Source of the DNA: CALAED01 sp036378315
GTDB taxonomy: Bacteria; Actinomycetota; Actinomycetes; Streptosporangiales; Streptosporangiaceae
Direction of reading: 5' to 3'
DNA: 64,000 nt
Assembly: GCA_036378315.1 (NCBI GenBank)
Contig: DASUWU010000071.1
Span: 26,929 to 90,928, forward strand
In this document: positions 9,142-16,647 of the stretch, piece after piece
Position numbering within the stretch: position 1 is the stretch's first letter
Layout of the letters: every line of letters starts with the position of its first letter
Position numbers and translations under genes: made by a program
Notes under the pieces: generated by a model
Database searches by the model: none
Told to the model about the DNA's origin: nothing
The model's input: only the letters and a program-made list of their open reading frames with translations

Positions 9142-9606
9142 TCACCGCAAGGGGAAGGGGACGCCGCGCTCGTTCTCCGGGCGGGGGCCGAAGATCCGTC
9201 GCTCGCCTTCGGCGATGCGGACGTCGTTGATGCTGGCCTCACGCCGCGCCATCAGGCCGTTCTCGTCGAACTCCCACAGCTCGTTGCCATAGCTGCGCCA
9301 CCACTGACCGTCGGCGTCGTGGCACTCGTACTGGAATCGCACCGCGATGCGGTTGCCGTCGAACGCCCACAGCTCCTTGCGCAGGGCGTAGTCGAGCTCA
9401 CGCCCCCACTTGTCGGTGAGGAACTGCTCGATGGCCTCGCGGCCGGTGACGAAACGGTCGCGATTACGCCATACCGAGTCCTCGGTGTAGGCGAGGGCCA
9501 CCTTGTGCGGATCGCGGGTGTTCCACGCGTCCTCCGCGGCCTGGACCTTCTGCGCGGCGGTCTCTTGGGTGAACGGGGGCAGCGGCGGGCGGCTGGTCAC
9601 ATCCAC
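9142..9606 (-). CDS. DUF1348 (NTF2-like, SnoaL-fold) family protein
   Basis: A 154-residue protein matching the DUF1348 family along its whole length, recognisable by the ordered signatures EDAWNTRDP, EDSVWRNRD, FLTDKWGRELDY and YGNELWEFD. The fold is a cystatin-like alpha+beta barrel related to NTF2/SnoaL. No reaction is established for the family. It converges on the ATPase gene and diverges from the methyltransferase gene. No link to polysaccharide synthesis is apparent. Confidence 0.88.
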   Translation of the reverse strand: MDVTSRPPLPPFTQETAAQKVQAAEDAWNTRDPHKVALAYTEDSVWRNRDRFVTGREAIEQFLTDKWGRELDYALRKELWAFDGNRIAVRFQYECHDADGQWWRSYGNELWEFDENGLMARREASINDVRIAEGERRIFGPRPENERGVPFPLR

Positions 9607-9744
9607 GTCCTTCCTCTCCAGCCAGAACGTGTACCAAGTCTTCCACGGACCGCACCGGAATCATCGCCACCATGAATACGCCCGACCGGCGGGACCGATG
9701 GGATCACCTCAGTTTCGCGGCCGCACCCGCGTCACCGGCGGTTA

Positions 9745-9762
9745 CCGGTATTTTCGTACCGG
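9745..9762. promoter_or_regulatory. Inverted repeat in the divergent DUF1348/methyltransferase region
   Basis: CCGGTA-TTTTCG-TACCGG forms a perfect 6-bp-arm inverted repeat about 50 bp before the methyltransferase start, and a further GTACC follows 3 nt later. It may be an operator controlling either flanking gene. No regulator is identified. Confidence 0.35.
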
Positions 9763-9809
9763 AAGTACCAGGGGCCCCCTCATCACCTCGTATGGGCAGG
9801 AGTCGAAGC

Positions 9810-10544
9810 ATGCCGTCGATCGACTGGAATCTCGAGACCTGGGACAAGGCCCACGGCTGGGACCGGGACGGTGACGAATGGTCGAACATGGCCGCGCACT
9901 GCAAGGTCCCGTACCCGGTGTGGAAGCAGCAGCTGCTCGATCACTTCCTGCTCCCGTACGCCGGCGGCGCCGATGTCCTGGAGATCGGTCCCGGTCACGG
10001 TCGCTGGTCGGAAACCCTGCTAAAAGAGGCCAGGACGGTGGCCCTCGTCGACCTGAGCCCATCCTGCATCGACGCCTGCCGGGAGCGGTTCGCCGGACAC
10101 GACAACGTGTCGTTTCACGTCAATGACGGCCACAGCCTCCCGGCGGCCGATGAATCCGTCGATTTCGTGTGGTCATTCGACGCGTTCGTCCACATGGACG
10201 CGCCGGTCATCGACGGCTACCTCCGGGAGTGCGCGCGGATCCTCCGTCCCGGTGGACACGTCGTCATCCATCACGCCGACAAGCGTCGCTGGTCGCTCGC
10301 CTTCGCTCCGCTGACCGCCCGTCTTGGCCTGCCCGGCAGGGTGGCCCAGCGGCTGCTCAGCCAGGGTCGGCTGCGCGACAGCGGGAACCGGTCCGACGTC
10401 TCCCGGCAGCACGTCGCCGAGATGGTGGCCGGCCACGGCCTTCAGCTCGTGACGCAGACGCGCGAGTGGGGCGAGTCACCCACGTGCGACGTCTCGAAGT
10501 ACCGCGACTGCATCACGGTCGCGACCCGGCCAGGGAAAGCGTGA
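9810..10544 (+). CDS. Class I SAM-dependent methyltransferase
   Basis: A 244-residue methyltransferase. Motif I is VLEIGPGHGRWS (about residue 58); the acidic motif II is TVALVDLS, and the post-motif DESVDFVWSFDAFVHM is typical of Methyltransf_11/25 proteins. I chose the ATG at 9810 because GGGCAGGAG lies 7 nt upstream; an in-frame ATG at 9672 would add 46 residues lacking domain character. The substrate is unknown. It lies between the two arms of the polysaccharide locus, so sugar O-methylation is possible, but there is no operonic link. Confidence 0.85.
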   Translation: MPSIDWNLETWDKAHGWDRDGDEWSNMAAHCKVPYPVWKQQLLDHFLLPYAGGADVLEIGPGHGRWSETLLKEARTVALVDLSPSCIDACRERFAGHDNVSFHVNDGHSLPAADESVDFVWSFDAFVHMDAPVIDGYLRECARILRPGGHVVIHHADKRRWSLAFAPLTARLGLPGRVAQRLLSQGRLRDSGNRSDVSRQHVAEMVAGHGLQLVTQTREWGESPTCDVSKYRDCITVATRPGKA

Positions 10545-10566
10545 CGCGGTAGGGGATCGGGCGGCT

Positions 10567-11577
10567 TCAGTCGCTCTGCACTGGGACGTTGCGGGGGTTG
10601 AAGAAGGGAAGCGTCGCGAGCTCGCGCATCGCGGACATCGCGGCCGGATCGCCGTCGAGGGAGAACTGCACCCGTTTGTCCGTCTGCCGGTCCTCCATGT
10701 CGGAGTTGAAATAGAGGACGGCCTTGATCTGCGGGTTCTGGAGGGTCTTCGCCGCGTTGCGGAGCCACTCGGGCCGGCGCGGGCCGTAGGAGCGCGGCAC
10801 GCCGAACTCGCCGATCATGATGGGCTTGGGATGGCGCTTCGCCCACTTCATGAATCCCGCCATCACCTCGGACAGGTCGCGGTAGGCGGCCTGGTGGCTC
10901 GGGTAGGCGTCGGCGCACACCCAGTCGACCTCGTCGTCACCCGGGTAGTAGGCGGCGGCGTGGTCGCGGGACGTGAAGCCCTTCGCCGTCGGGCACCACA
11001 CCCAGGCCACGTTGTCGACGCCGACCTGCCGGAAGATGGCGCGGATGCGCTTCCACGCGGCGATGTACTGGGCCGGCGAGTGGATCTTGCCCCGGGCGTT
11101 GGGCCGGTCCATCTCCCACTGCCAGCGGAGGAAGATCGGCTTGCCGGTCGCCTTGATCGCCGCCGCTCGCTGGTAGATGACCTTGTCCTGCGAGCCAGAG
11201 TTGATCACCTTCGTGTCGATGCCGTTCCACGACAGCATGAGGTAACGATCGCTGTTCAGCACGGCGTTGTCCGCGGCGCGCGGGAAGGGCTGGGTCCAGG
11301 TCCGGTAGGTGTGCACGATGTCGAGCTCGCGGCCGATCTTCTTCTCGAAGTCGAGCATCGACTGGATCCGGCCCTGTTGGGTGAGCGAATCGACGCCGGA
11401 GTCGGCCCAGGCGCCGAAGTACGCGCCGCGGGCCGGTGGGGTGGGTGCGACTCCTGCGCGCAGCGTGCTCTGGATCTTCGGCTTGCCGCCGGCGCGCGCG
11501 CCGCAGCCGGCCATCCCCCAGCCCGCCAGCGCGAGCGACGACGCGAGCACGACGGACGCGACCACCCGGCCTCTCAC
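10567..11577 (-). CDS. GH26-like glycoside hydrolase lipoprotein
   Basis: A 336-residue exported protein. The N-terminus (RGRVVASVVLASSLALAGW) followed by GMAGC forms a lipoprotein signal peptide with a lipobox cysteine. The mature part resembles GH26 beta-mannanase-type enzymes: LRWQWEMDRPN would carry the acid/base glutamate and MIGEFGVPR the nucleophile glutamate. The GTG start at 11577 is preceded by a G-run Shine-Dalgarno. It lies 46 nt downstream of the GT2 gene on the same strand, so it may trim or remodel the exported polysaccharide. A longer in-frame upstream reading has no domain character. Confidence 0.8.
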   Translation of the reverse strand: MRGRVVASVVLASSLALAGWGMAGCGARAGGKPKIQSTLRAGVAPTPPARGAYFGAWADSGVDSLTQQGRIQSMLDFEKKIGRELDIVHTYRTWTQPFPRAADNAVLNSDRYLMLSWNGIDTKVINSGSQDKVIYQRAAAIKATGKPIFLRWQWEMDRPNARGKIHSPAQYIAAWKRIRAIFRQVGVDNVAWVWCPTAKGFTSRDHAAAYYPGDDEVDWVCADAYPSHQAAYRDLSEVMAGFMKWAKRHPKPIMIGEFGVPRSYGPRRPEWLRNAAKTLQNPQIKAVLYFNSDMEDRQTDKRVQFSLDGDPAAMSAMRELATLPFFNPRNVPVQSD

Positions 11578-11623
11578 GATGTGCCCCCCGTCTGCTCGGC
11601 GTCGCGGGCCGATCCGCGTCGGG

Positions 11624-12529
11624 TCAGATGCCGCGACCGCGGGCGTGCAAGGCGCGGAGCACGCGCTGACCCGAGACGAGCCCGGACGCCACGGCGAGCG
11701 CGAACGGCACCCGCGGTTCCTTCCAGTTGGCGCGGACCGCCCGGCCCGCCCAGCGCAGCGCGGCCCGGCGCCGCCGCAGGCAGGCGTAGCCGAACGCGAT
11801 CTGCCCGTAGACCCGGGCACCACCGACCGGCGACCGCCCGATCTCCGGATACCGGTCGAGGAACCACAGCAGGGCGTCGACCTTGGTCTCCCACGCCTGG
11901 GCATAGTAGGACGTCCGGCCCCACAGCACCCGCACAAATGGTTGATCCACGTTAACGATTGGGTGCCGGCGGGCCAGCTTGAGCGCGAGATCCCAGTCTT
12001 CGCCCTGGCTGCCGGGGATCTCCTCGTCGACCATCCCCACGTCGAGCAGCGCCGCCCGCCGCGCCACGTACGTCGATGAGTGCACCATGACCATGCGGGA
12101 CCGGACGAGGTCGTCGAAGGTGACCCGGCCGGCGAAGGCCAGCCGCGGTATCTCGCTGCCGTCGTACTCGACGAGGATGCCGCAGCTGGCCAGCTCGGCC
12201 CCGCGGGCGGCGCGCAGCGCCTCGACCTGGGCGGCGAGCTTGCCCGGCAGCCACACGTCGTCGTCGTCGCAGAACGCGACAAGTTCGGTGTCGAGCGCGC
12301 TGATCCCGCTGTTGCGGGCCCCGGCGAGCCCGGGCGTACGGGTGTTGGCGATGACCTCGACCCGGTCGCCGGCCAGGCCCTTGTCCGGGTCGGCCCGGTC
12401 GAAGACGACGACGGCCCGCAGCTCGCCCCCGTACTCCTGGGCGAGTACGGAGTCGAGCGCGCGGCGCAGCAGCTCGGGACGGTTGTGGGTGGGCAGGACC
12501 ACCCCGACGGACGGCAGCTCGTCGGTCAC
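11624..12529 (-). CDS. Family 2 glycosyltransferase
   Basis: A 301-residue GT-A fold glycosyltransferase. The N-terminus VGVVLPTHNRPELLRRAL is the nucleotide-sugar-binding strand; TPGLAGARNSGI and the metal-binding DDDDVWLPGK follow, as in GT2 enzymes. No membrane segments are visible, so it probably acts on the cytoplasmic face, adding a sugar to the lipid-linked repeat unit. Its GTG start overlaps the stop of the upstream sulfotransferase (GTGA), which links glycosylation and sulfation in one transcript. Confidence 0.92.
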   Translation of the reverse strand: MTDELPSVGVVLPTHNRPELLRRALDSVLAQEYGGELRAVVVFDRADPDKGLAGDRVEVIANTRTPGLAGARNSGISALDTELVAFCDDDDVWLPGKLAAQVEALRAARGAELASCGILVEYDGSEIPRLAFAGRVTFDDLVRSRMVMVHSSTYVARRAALLDVGMVDEEIPGSQGEDWDLALKLARRHPIVNVDQPFVRVLWGRTSYYAQAWETKVDALLWFLDRYPEIGRSPVGGARVYGQIAFGYACLRRRRAALRWAGRAVRANWKEPRVPFALAVASGLVSGQRVLRALHARGRGI

Positions 12530-13524
12530 GCGGGCGGAGCCCCCTTGAGGTAGCCGTAGCGGCGCAGCAGCGGATAGGTCAGCGCGGTGACCCTGCGGCG
12601 GTCGGCCGGCGCCAGCCCGGTCCGCCAGGAGTCGTCGCGGCGGAGCAGGACAGGGCCGGTCTGGAACCGCATCGGGTTGCCGGACGCGGTGTGGTTGGCC
12701 GACAGCCGGGCGGTGACGGCACCGTCGGGGGCCTCGGTGAGGAACGCCAGCGCCTCGTCGTCAGCGGCCAGGCTCGCGAACTCGGCGATCCGGCGCAGCT
12801 CGGCGACCGGCGCGCGCAGGAACTCCTCGTACCGCACCAGCATGGTCGGGACGCCGCGCCGGCCGAGCAGCGCGTACGCGCCGTTCTCCGCGTTCCAGTG
12901 GGCCGCCGCCTTGGCCGGCGACCAGCGGGCCATGTACTCCTCGCCGCCGGCCACGGCCTCGGGCCTGCGGACCTGCTTGGTCCATGAGTAGGCGACGCCG
13001 CGACTGTCGCGTACGACGTGGAGGACGCGCAGGCCGAGCGGCACGGCCGCGTCGGCGGCACCACCGGCGGCGGCCCAGCGCAGGCAGAAGGCGAGCGAGG
13101 CGTGCTTGCTGGAGTCGATGAGCACCTCGGCGCCGCTGACTTCGGCGGCGGCCCGGTAGAGCCGCGTGTAATAAGAGACGTAGGCCGTCACGGCGGCCAG
13201 GGTGGCGGCCGGCGGGCGGCGGCGGGCCAGCGCCGGGATGTGCCGGATCCGGTCCACGTCGGCGCGCAGCGCGCGCAGCCGTTCGATCTCCACGCCGTCC
13301 CAGCCGCCGAACGCCACCTCGCCCACCTTGGCCCAGAACGCGCAGCCGTGGAACGGCGCGCCGCAGCCGCAGCGTTCGCCACCGACGACGCCGCGCTCCC
13401 ACAGGTGGACGACCTCGCCGAGCGACACGGCGCCCGGCAGCTCGCCGAGCAGCCGCTCGAGCAGGGTGGTGCCGCTGCGGCCGAGGCCGCCGAGGTAGAG
13501 CACCTGAGGGGTCGGGGGTTCCAT
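12526..13524 (-). CDS. Sulfotransferase family protein
   Basis: A 332-residue sulfotransferase. The PAPS 5'-phosphosulfate loop is at the N-terminus (YLGGLGRSGTTLLERLL) and the 3'-phosphate segment is VLHVVRDSRGVAYSW. A Cys-rich stretch (GGERCGCGAPFHGC) recurs in actinobacterial members of this group. It is distinct from the sulfotransferase at 4999, so two positions or two acceptors may be sulfated. It is downstream of cysQ-cysD-cysN on the same strand and translationally coupled to the GT2 gene. Confidence 0.9.
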   Translation of the reverse strand: MEPPTPQVLYLGGLGRSGTTLLERLLGELPGAVSLGEVVHLWERGVVGGERCGCGAPFHGCAFWAKVGEVAFGGWDGVEIERLRALRADVDRIRHIPALARRRPPAATLAAVTAYVSYYTRLYRAAAEVSGAEVLIDSSKHASLAFCLRWAAAGGAADAAVPLGLRVLHVVRDSRGVAYSWTKQVRRPEAVAGGEEYMARWSPAKAAAHWNAENGAYALLGRRGVPTMLVRYEEFLRAPVAELRRIAEFASLAADDEALAFLTEAPDGAVTARLSANHTASGNPMRFQTGPVLLRRDDSWRTGLAPADRRRVTALTYPLLRRYGYLKGAPPA

Positions 13525-13558
13525 ATGCGCCTGTCTGTACGTATTAGTTACTGGCGTC

Positions 13559-13592
13559 CTGGCTTACTTGGCGTCCTGGCTTACTTGGCGTC
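13559..13592 (-). repeat. 17-bp tandem duplication spanning the cysN stop codon
   Basis: The 17-bp unit ctggcttacttggcgtc (plus strand) occurs twice head to tail, with a partial third copy before it. The gene-proximal copy holds the last codons of cysN and its stop; the second copy repeats the same stop context just outside the gene. Confidence 0.85.
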
Positions 13593-14864
13593 GGTGATCA
13601 TGCCGGCGGCGACCGTGGCGTTGGTGGCCTCGTCGATCAGGACGAAGCCGCCGGTCAGCCGGTTGCGGTTGTAGTCGTCGACGAACAGCGGCTGGGTGAC
13701 CCGCAGCCCGACGCGGCCGATCTCGTTCAGGCTCAGCGCCGTCGCGTCCTCGTCGCGGTGCAGCGTGTTGACGTCCAGCCGGTAGTGCAGGTCGCGGACC
13801 ACCGCGCGCGCCGTCCGCGTGGTGTGCTTGATGACGAGCTTGGTCCGCGGCGTGAGCGGCCGCTCGACGGCCATCCAGCAGACCATCGCGTCGATGTCCT
13901 GGGCGACCGCCGGCCGGTTGTGCGGGCGGCAGATCATGTCGCCACGGGAGATGTCGATGTCATCGGCCAGCCGCAGCGTCACCGACATGGGCGGGAAGGC
14001 CTCGTCCACCGGCCCGTCCGCGGTGTCGATGTCGGTGATGTGCGTGGTCAGCCCGGAGGGCAGGTGCAGGACCTCGTCGCCCGGCTTCAGCACCCCGCCG
14101 GCGACCTGCCCCGCGTAGCCGCGGTAGTCGTGCAGGTCGTGGTCGGTGGAGCGGTGCGGCCGGATGACGTACTGCACAGGGAAGCGGACGTCGATGAGGT
14201 TGCGGTCGGAGGCGATGTGCACGTTCTCGAGGTGGTGCAGCAGCGACGGGCCGTCGTACCAGGGCATGCTGGCCGACCGCTCGACCACGTTGTCGCCGTG
14301 CAGCGCCGAGATCGGGATGAACGTCAGGTCGTGCACGTCCAGCTTGGCCGCGAACGCGGTGAACTCGTCGTGGATGCGGTCGAAGGTCTCCTGGCTGTAG
14401 TCGACCAGGTCCATCTTGTTCACCGCGAGCACCAGGTGCGGTACCTTCAGCAGCGTGGTCAGGAAGGCGTGCCGGCGCGACTGCTCGATGATGCCCTTGC
14501 GCGCGTCGATCAGGATGATCGCGAGGTCGGCGGTGGACGCGCCGGTCACCATGTTCCGGGTGTACTGGATGTGCCCCGGGGTGTCGGCGATGATGAACTT
14601 CCGCCGCGGGGTGGCGAAGTAGCGATAGGCGACGTCGATCGTGATGCCCTGCTCGCGCTCGGCCCGCAGCCCGTCGGTGAGCAGCGCGAGGTTGGTGTAC
14701 TCCTCGCCGCGGTCCTGGCTGGTGCGCTCCACCGCCTCGAGCTGGTCCTCGAAGATCGACTTCGAGTCGTACAGCAGCCGACCGATCAGCGTGGACTTGC
14801 CGTCGTCGACCGACCCCGCCGTGGCGAACCGCAGCAGATCCATGCCGCCCGTGGTCCGGCTCAT
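13581..14864 (-). CDS. cysN: Sulfate adenylyltransferase subunit 1 (GTPase)
   Basis: A 427-residue elongation-factor-like GTPase that drives ATP + sulfate to APS with CysD. The P-loop is GSVDDGKSTLIGRLL; switch/G motifs include EQGITIDVAYRYF, DTPGHIQYTRNM and NKMDLVD, followed by EF-Tu-like barrel domains. The protein stops after the barrels, so the APS-kinase (CysC) domain fused in many actinobacteria is absent and PAPS formation needs a separate kinase not in this window. The start is 2 nt after the cysD stop. Context (two sulfotransferases, cysQ) points to sulfation of a glycan as well as possible assimilation. Confidence 0.96.
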   Translation of the reverse strand: MSRTTGGMDLLRFATAGSVDDGKSTLIGRLLYDSKSIFEDQLEAVERTSQDRGEEYTNLALLTDGLRAEREQGITIDVAYRYFATPRRKFIIADTPGHIQYTRNMVTGASTADLAIILIDARKGIIEQSRRHAFLTTLLKVPHLVLAVNKMDLVDYSQETFDRIHDEFTAFAAKLDVHDLTFIPISALHGDNVVERSASMPWYDGPSLLHHLENVHIASDRNLIDVRFPVQYVIRPHRSTDHDLHDYRGYAGQVAGGVLKPGDEVLHLPSGLTTHITDIDTADGPVDEAFPPMSVTLRLADDIDISRGDMICRPHNRPAVAQDIDAMVCWMAVERPLTPRTKLVIKHTTRTARAVVRDLHYRLDVNTLHRDEDATALSLNEIGRVGLRVTQPLFVDDYNRNRLTGGFVLIDEATNATVAAGMITDAK

Positions 14865-14866
14865 GA

Positions 14867-15781
14867 TCAGAAGTAGCCTTCCTTCTTGCGGTCTTCCATG
14901 GCCGCCTCGCTCGACCGGTCGTCGGCACGGGTCTGGCCGCGCTCGGTGATACGGGTGGCGGCGATCTCCTCGATGACCTCGTCGAGCGTGGTGGCCACCG
15001 ACTTGACGGCGCCGGTGCAGCTCATGTCGCCGACCGTGCGGTAGCGGACCATCGCCTCGAAGACCGGCTCGTCGTCATCGCGGTTGGCGTACGGGCTGTC
15101 GGCGAGCAGCAGGCCGTCCCGCTCGAACACCATGCGCGGGTGCGCGAAGTAGATGGACGGGATCTCCAGCGCTTCGCGCCGTATGTAGTCCCAGATGTCG
15201 AGCTCCGTCCAGTTGGACAGCGGGAAGACCCGGACGTGCTCGCCCTGGCGGATCTTGGTGTTGTAGAGGTTCCACAGCTCGGGGCGCTGGTTCTTGGGGT
15301 CCCACTGCCCGAACTCGTCGCGGAACGACACCACCCGTTCCTTGGCCCTGGCCTTCTCCTCGTCGCGCCTGGCGCCCCCGAACGCGGCGGTGAAGCCGTG
15401 CTCCTCGATGGCGTCCAGCAACGTCGTGGTCTGCAGCCGGTTGCGGCTGGCCCACTTGCCGGTCTCCTCGACCACGCGGCCCTGGTCGATCGAGTCCTGG
15501 ACCGAGGCGACGACCAGGCGTACGCCCAGCTCGGTCACCCGCCGGTCACGGAACTCGATCACTTCGGGGAAGTTGTGACCGGTGTCGACGTGCATGACAG
15601 GGAACGGGACAGGTGCGGGCCAGAAGGCCTTCTCGGCCAGCCGGAGCATGGTGATGCTGTCCTTACCGCCGGAGAACAGCAGCACCGGGCGTTCGAACTC
15701 CGCGGCCACTTCGCGAATGATGTGGATCGACTCGGCCTCGAGCATGTCGAGCTGGGACAGTCGATAGTCGGTCCGCTGCAT
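14867..15781 (-). CDS. cysD: Sulfate adenylyltransferase subunit 2
   Basis: A 304-residue PP-loop ATPase of the PAPS reductase/CysD family. The PP motif FSGGKDSITMLRL lies near residue 40; conserved HVDTGHNFPEVIEFRD and GGARRDEEKARAKER follow, and the C-terminus ends in the typical ..KKEGYF. It adenylylates sulfate to APS in complex with CysN. The ATG follows the cysQ stop by 2 nt and its stop precedes cysN by 2 nt, so cysQ-cysD-cysN are tightly coupled. Confidence 0.97.
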   Translation of the reverse strand: MQRTDYRLSQLDMLEAESIHIIREVAAEFERPVLLFSGGKDSITMLRLAEKAFWPAPVPFPVMHVDTGHNFPEVIEFRDRRVTELGVRLVVASVQDSIDQGRVVEETGKWASRNRLQTTTLLDAIEEHGFTAAFGGARRDEEKARAKERVVSFRDEFGQWDPKNQRPELWNLYNTKIRQGEHVRVFPLSNWTELDIWDYIRREALEIPSIYFAHPRMVFERDGLLLADSPYANRDDDEPVFEAMVRYRTVGDMSCTGAVKSVATTLDEVIEEIAATRITERGQTRADDRSSEAAMEDRKKEGYF

Positions 15782-15783
15782 GA

Positions 15784-16623
15784 TCAGGACTTTCTCTTCG
15801 CGGCTGGGTGGTCGGCGTCGGTCACGGCCCGGATGCCGGCGAGCAGCGTTGATGCCAGCGCGGGATGGCAGACCAGGATATCGGGCAACTCGGGATCCTT
15901 CTGGTTGTACACCAGGGGTGCGCCGTCGACGCGGGACGCGTGGGCCCCGGCCGCCAGCGCGACCGCGGCCGGGGCCGCGGAGTCCCACTCGAACTGGCCG
16001 CCGGCGTGGATGTAGGCGTCCACCTGGCCCAGGAGTACCGCGGCGATCTTCGCGCCGGCCGACCCGATCGGGACGGGTTCGAGGGTCACCCGCCCGTCCC
16101 GGAGGTGGGCGATCAGCGGCGGCAGGAACGCGGGCGGCCGGCTGCGGCTGATCGCGACCCGCACCCGCCCCTGGTCGGCGATGTCGGGCATCCGCAGCGG
16201 AACTGCGGCGGCGAACTCCGCGCCCAAGTCCAGCACCGCCCCGCCGTCCGCCGTGGTGCACAGCGTCCTGCCCTCGGCCGGCAGGGCGACGGCTCCGGCC
16301 ACCAGCCGCCCGCGCTCCCACAGCGCCACGTGCACGGCCCAGTCGGCGCGGCCCTCCTCGCCGAACTCGCGGGTGCCGTCCAGCGGGTCCACGATCCACA
16401 CCCGGTCGGCGCCGAGCCGGGCCGGATCGTCCTTGCCCTCCTCGCTGAGGACGGCGTCGCCCGGCCGGTGCCCGGCCAGTTCGGCGACGAGGTACTCGTG
16501 CGACTCGCGGTCGCCGGCGTCCTTCAGGGCGCGGGGATCGGCGAAGCCGCGGCCGGCCCGCAGCCGCAACAGTCGCCGCCCGGCCTCGGAGGCGAGCGCC
16601 GCCGCCATGGCGTGGTCAGTCAA
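15784..16623 (-). CDS. cysQ: 3'(2'),5'-bisphosphate nucleotidase
   Basis: A 279-residue inositol-monophosphatase-fold phosphatase that hydrolyses PAP, the by-product of sulfotransferases, to AMP. Metal and catalytic motifs are visible: LSEEGKDD, WIVDPLDGTREFGEEGR and GQFEWDSAAPAAVAL. I chose TTG at 16623 because GGGGGA lies 7 nt upstream; an internal ATG at 16608 is an alternative with weaker ribosome-binding context. It is first of a cysQ-cysD-cysN-sulfotransferase-GT2 run. Removing PAP would relieve product inhibition of the two sulfotransferases. Confidence 0.93.
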   Translation of the reverse strand: MTDHAMAAALASEAGRRLLRLRAGRGFADPRALKDAGDRESHEYLVAELAGHRPGDAVLSEEGKDDPARLGADRVWIVDPLDGTREFGEEGRADWAVHVALWERGRLVAGAVALPAEGRTLCTTADGGAVLDLGAEFAAAVPLRMPDIADQGRVRVAISRSRPPAFLPPLIAHLRDGRVTLEPVPIGSAGAKIAAVLLGQVDAYIHAGGQFEWDSAAPAAVALAAGAHASRVDGAPLVYNQKDPELPDILVCHPALASTLLAGIRAVTDADHPAAKRKS

Positions 16624-16647
16624 CGTTCGTTCCCCCCGAGAACAGGT

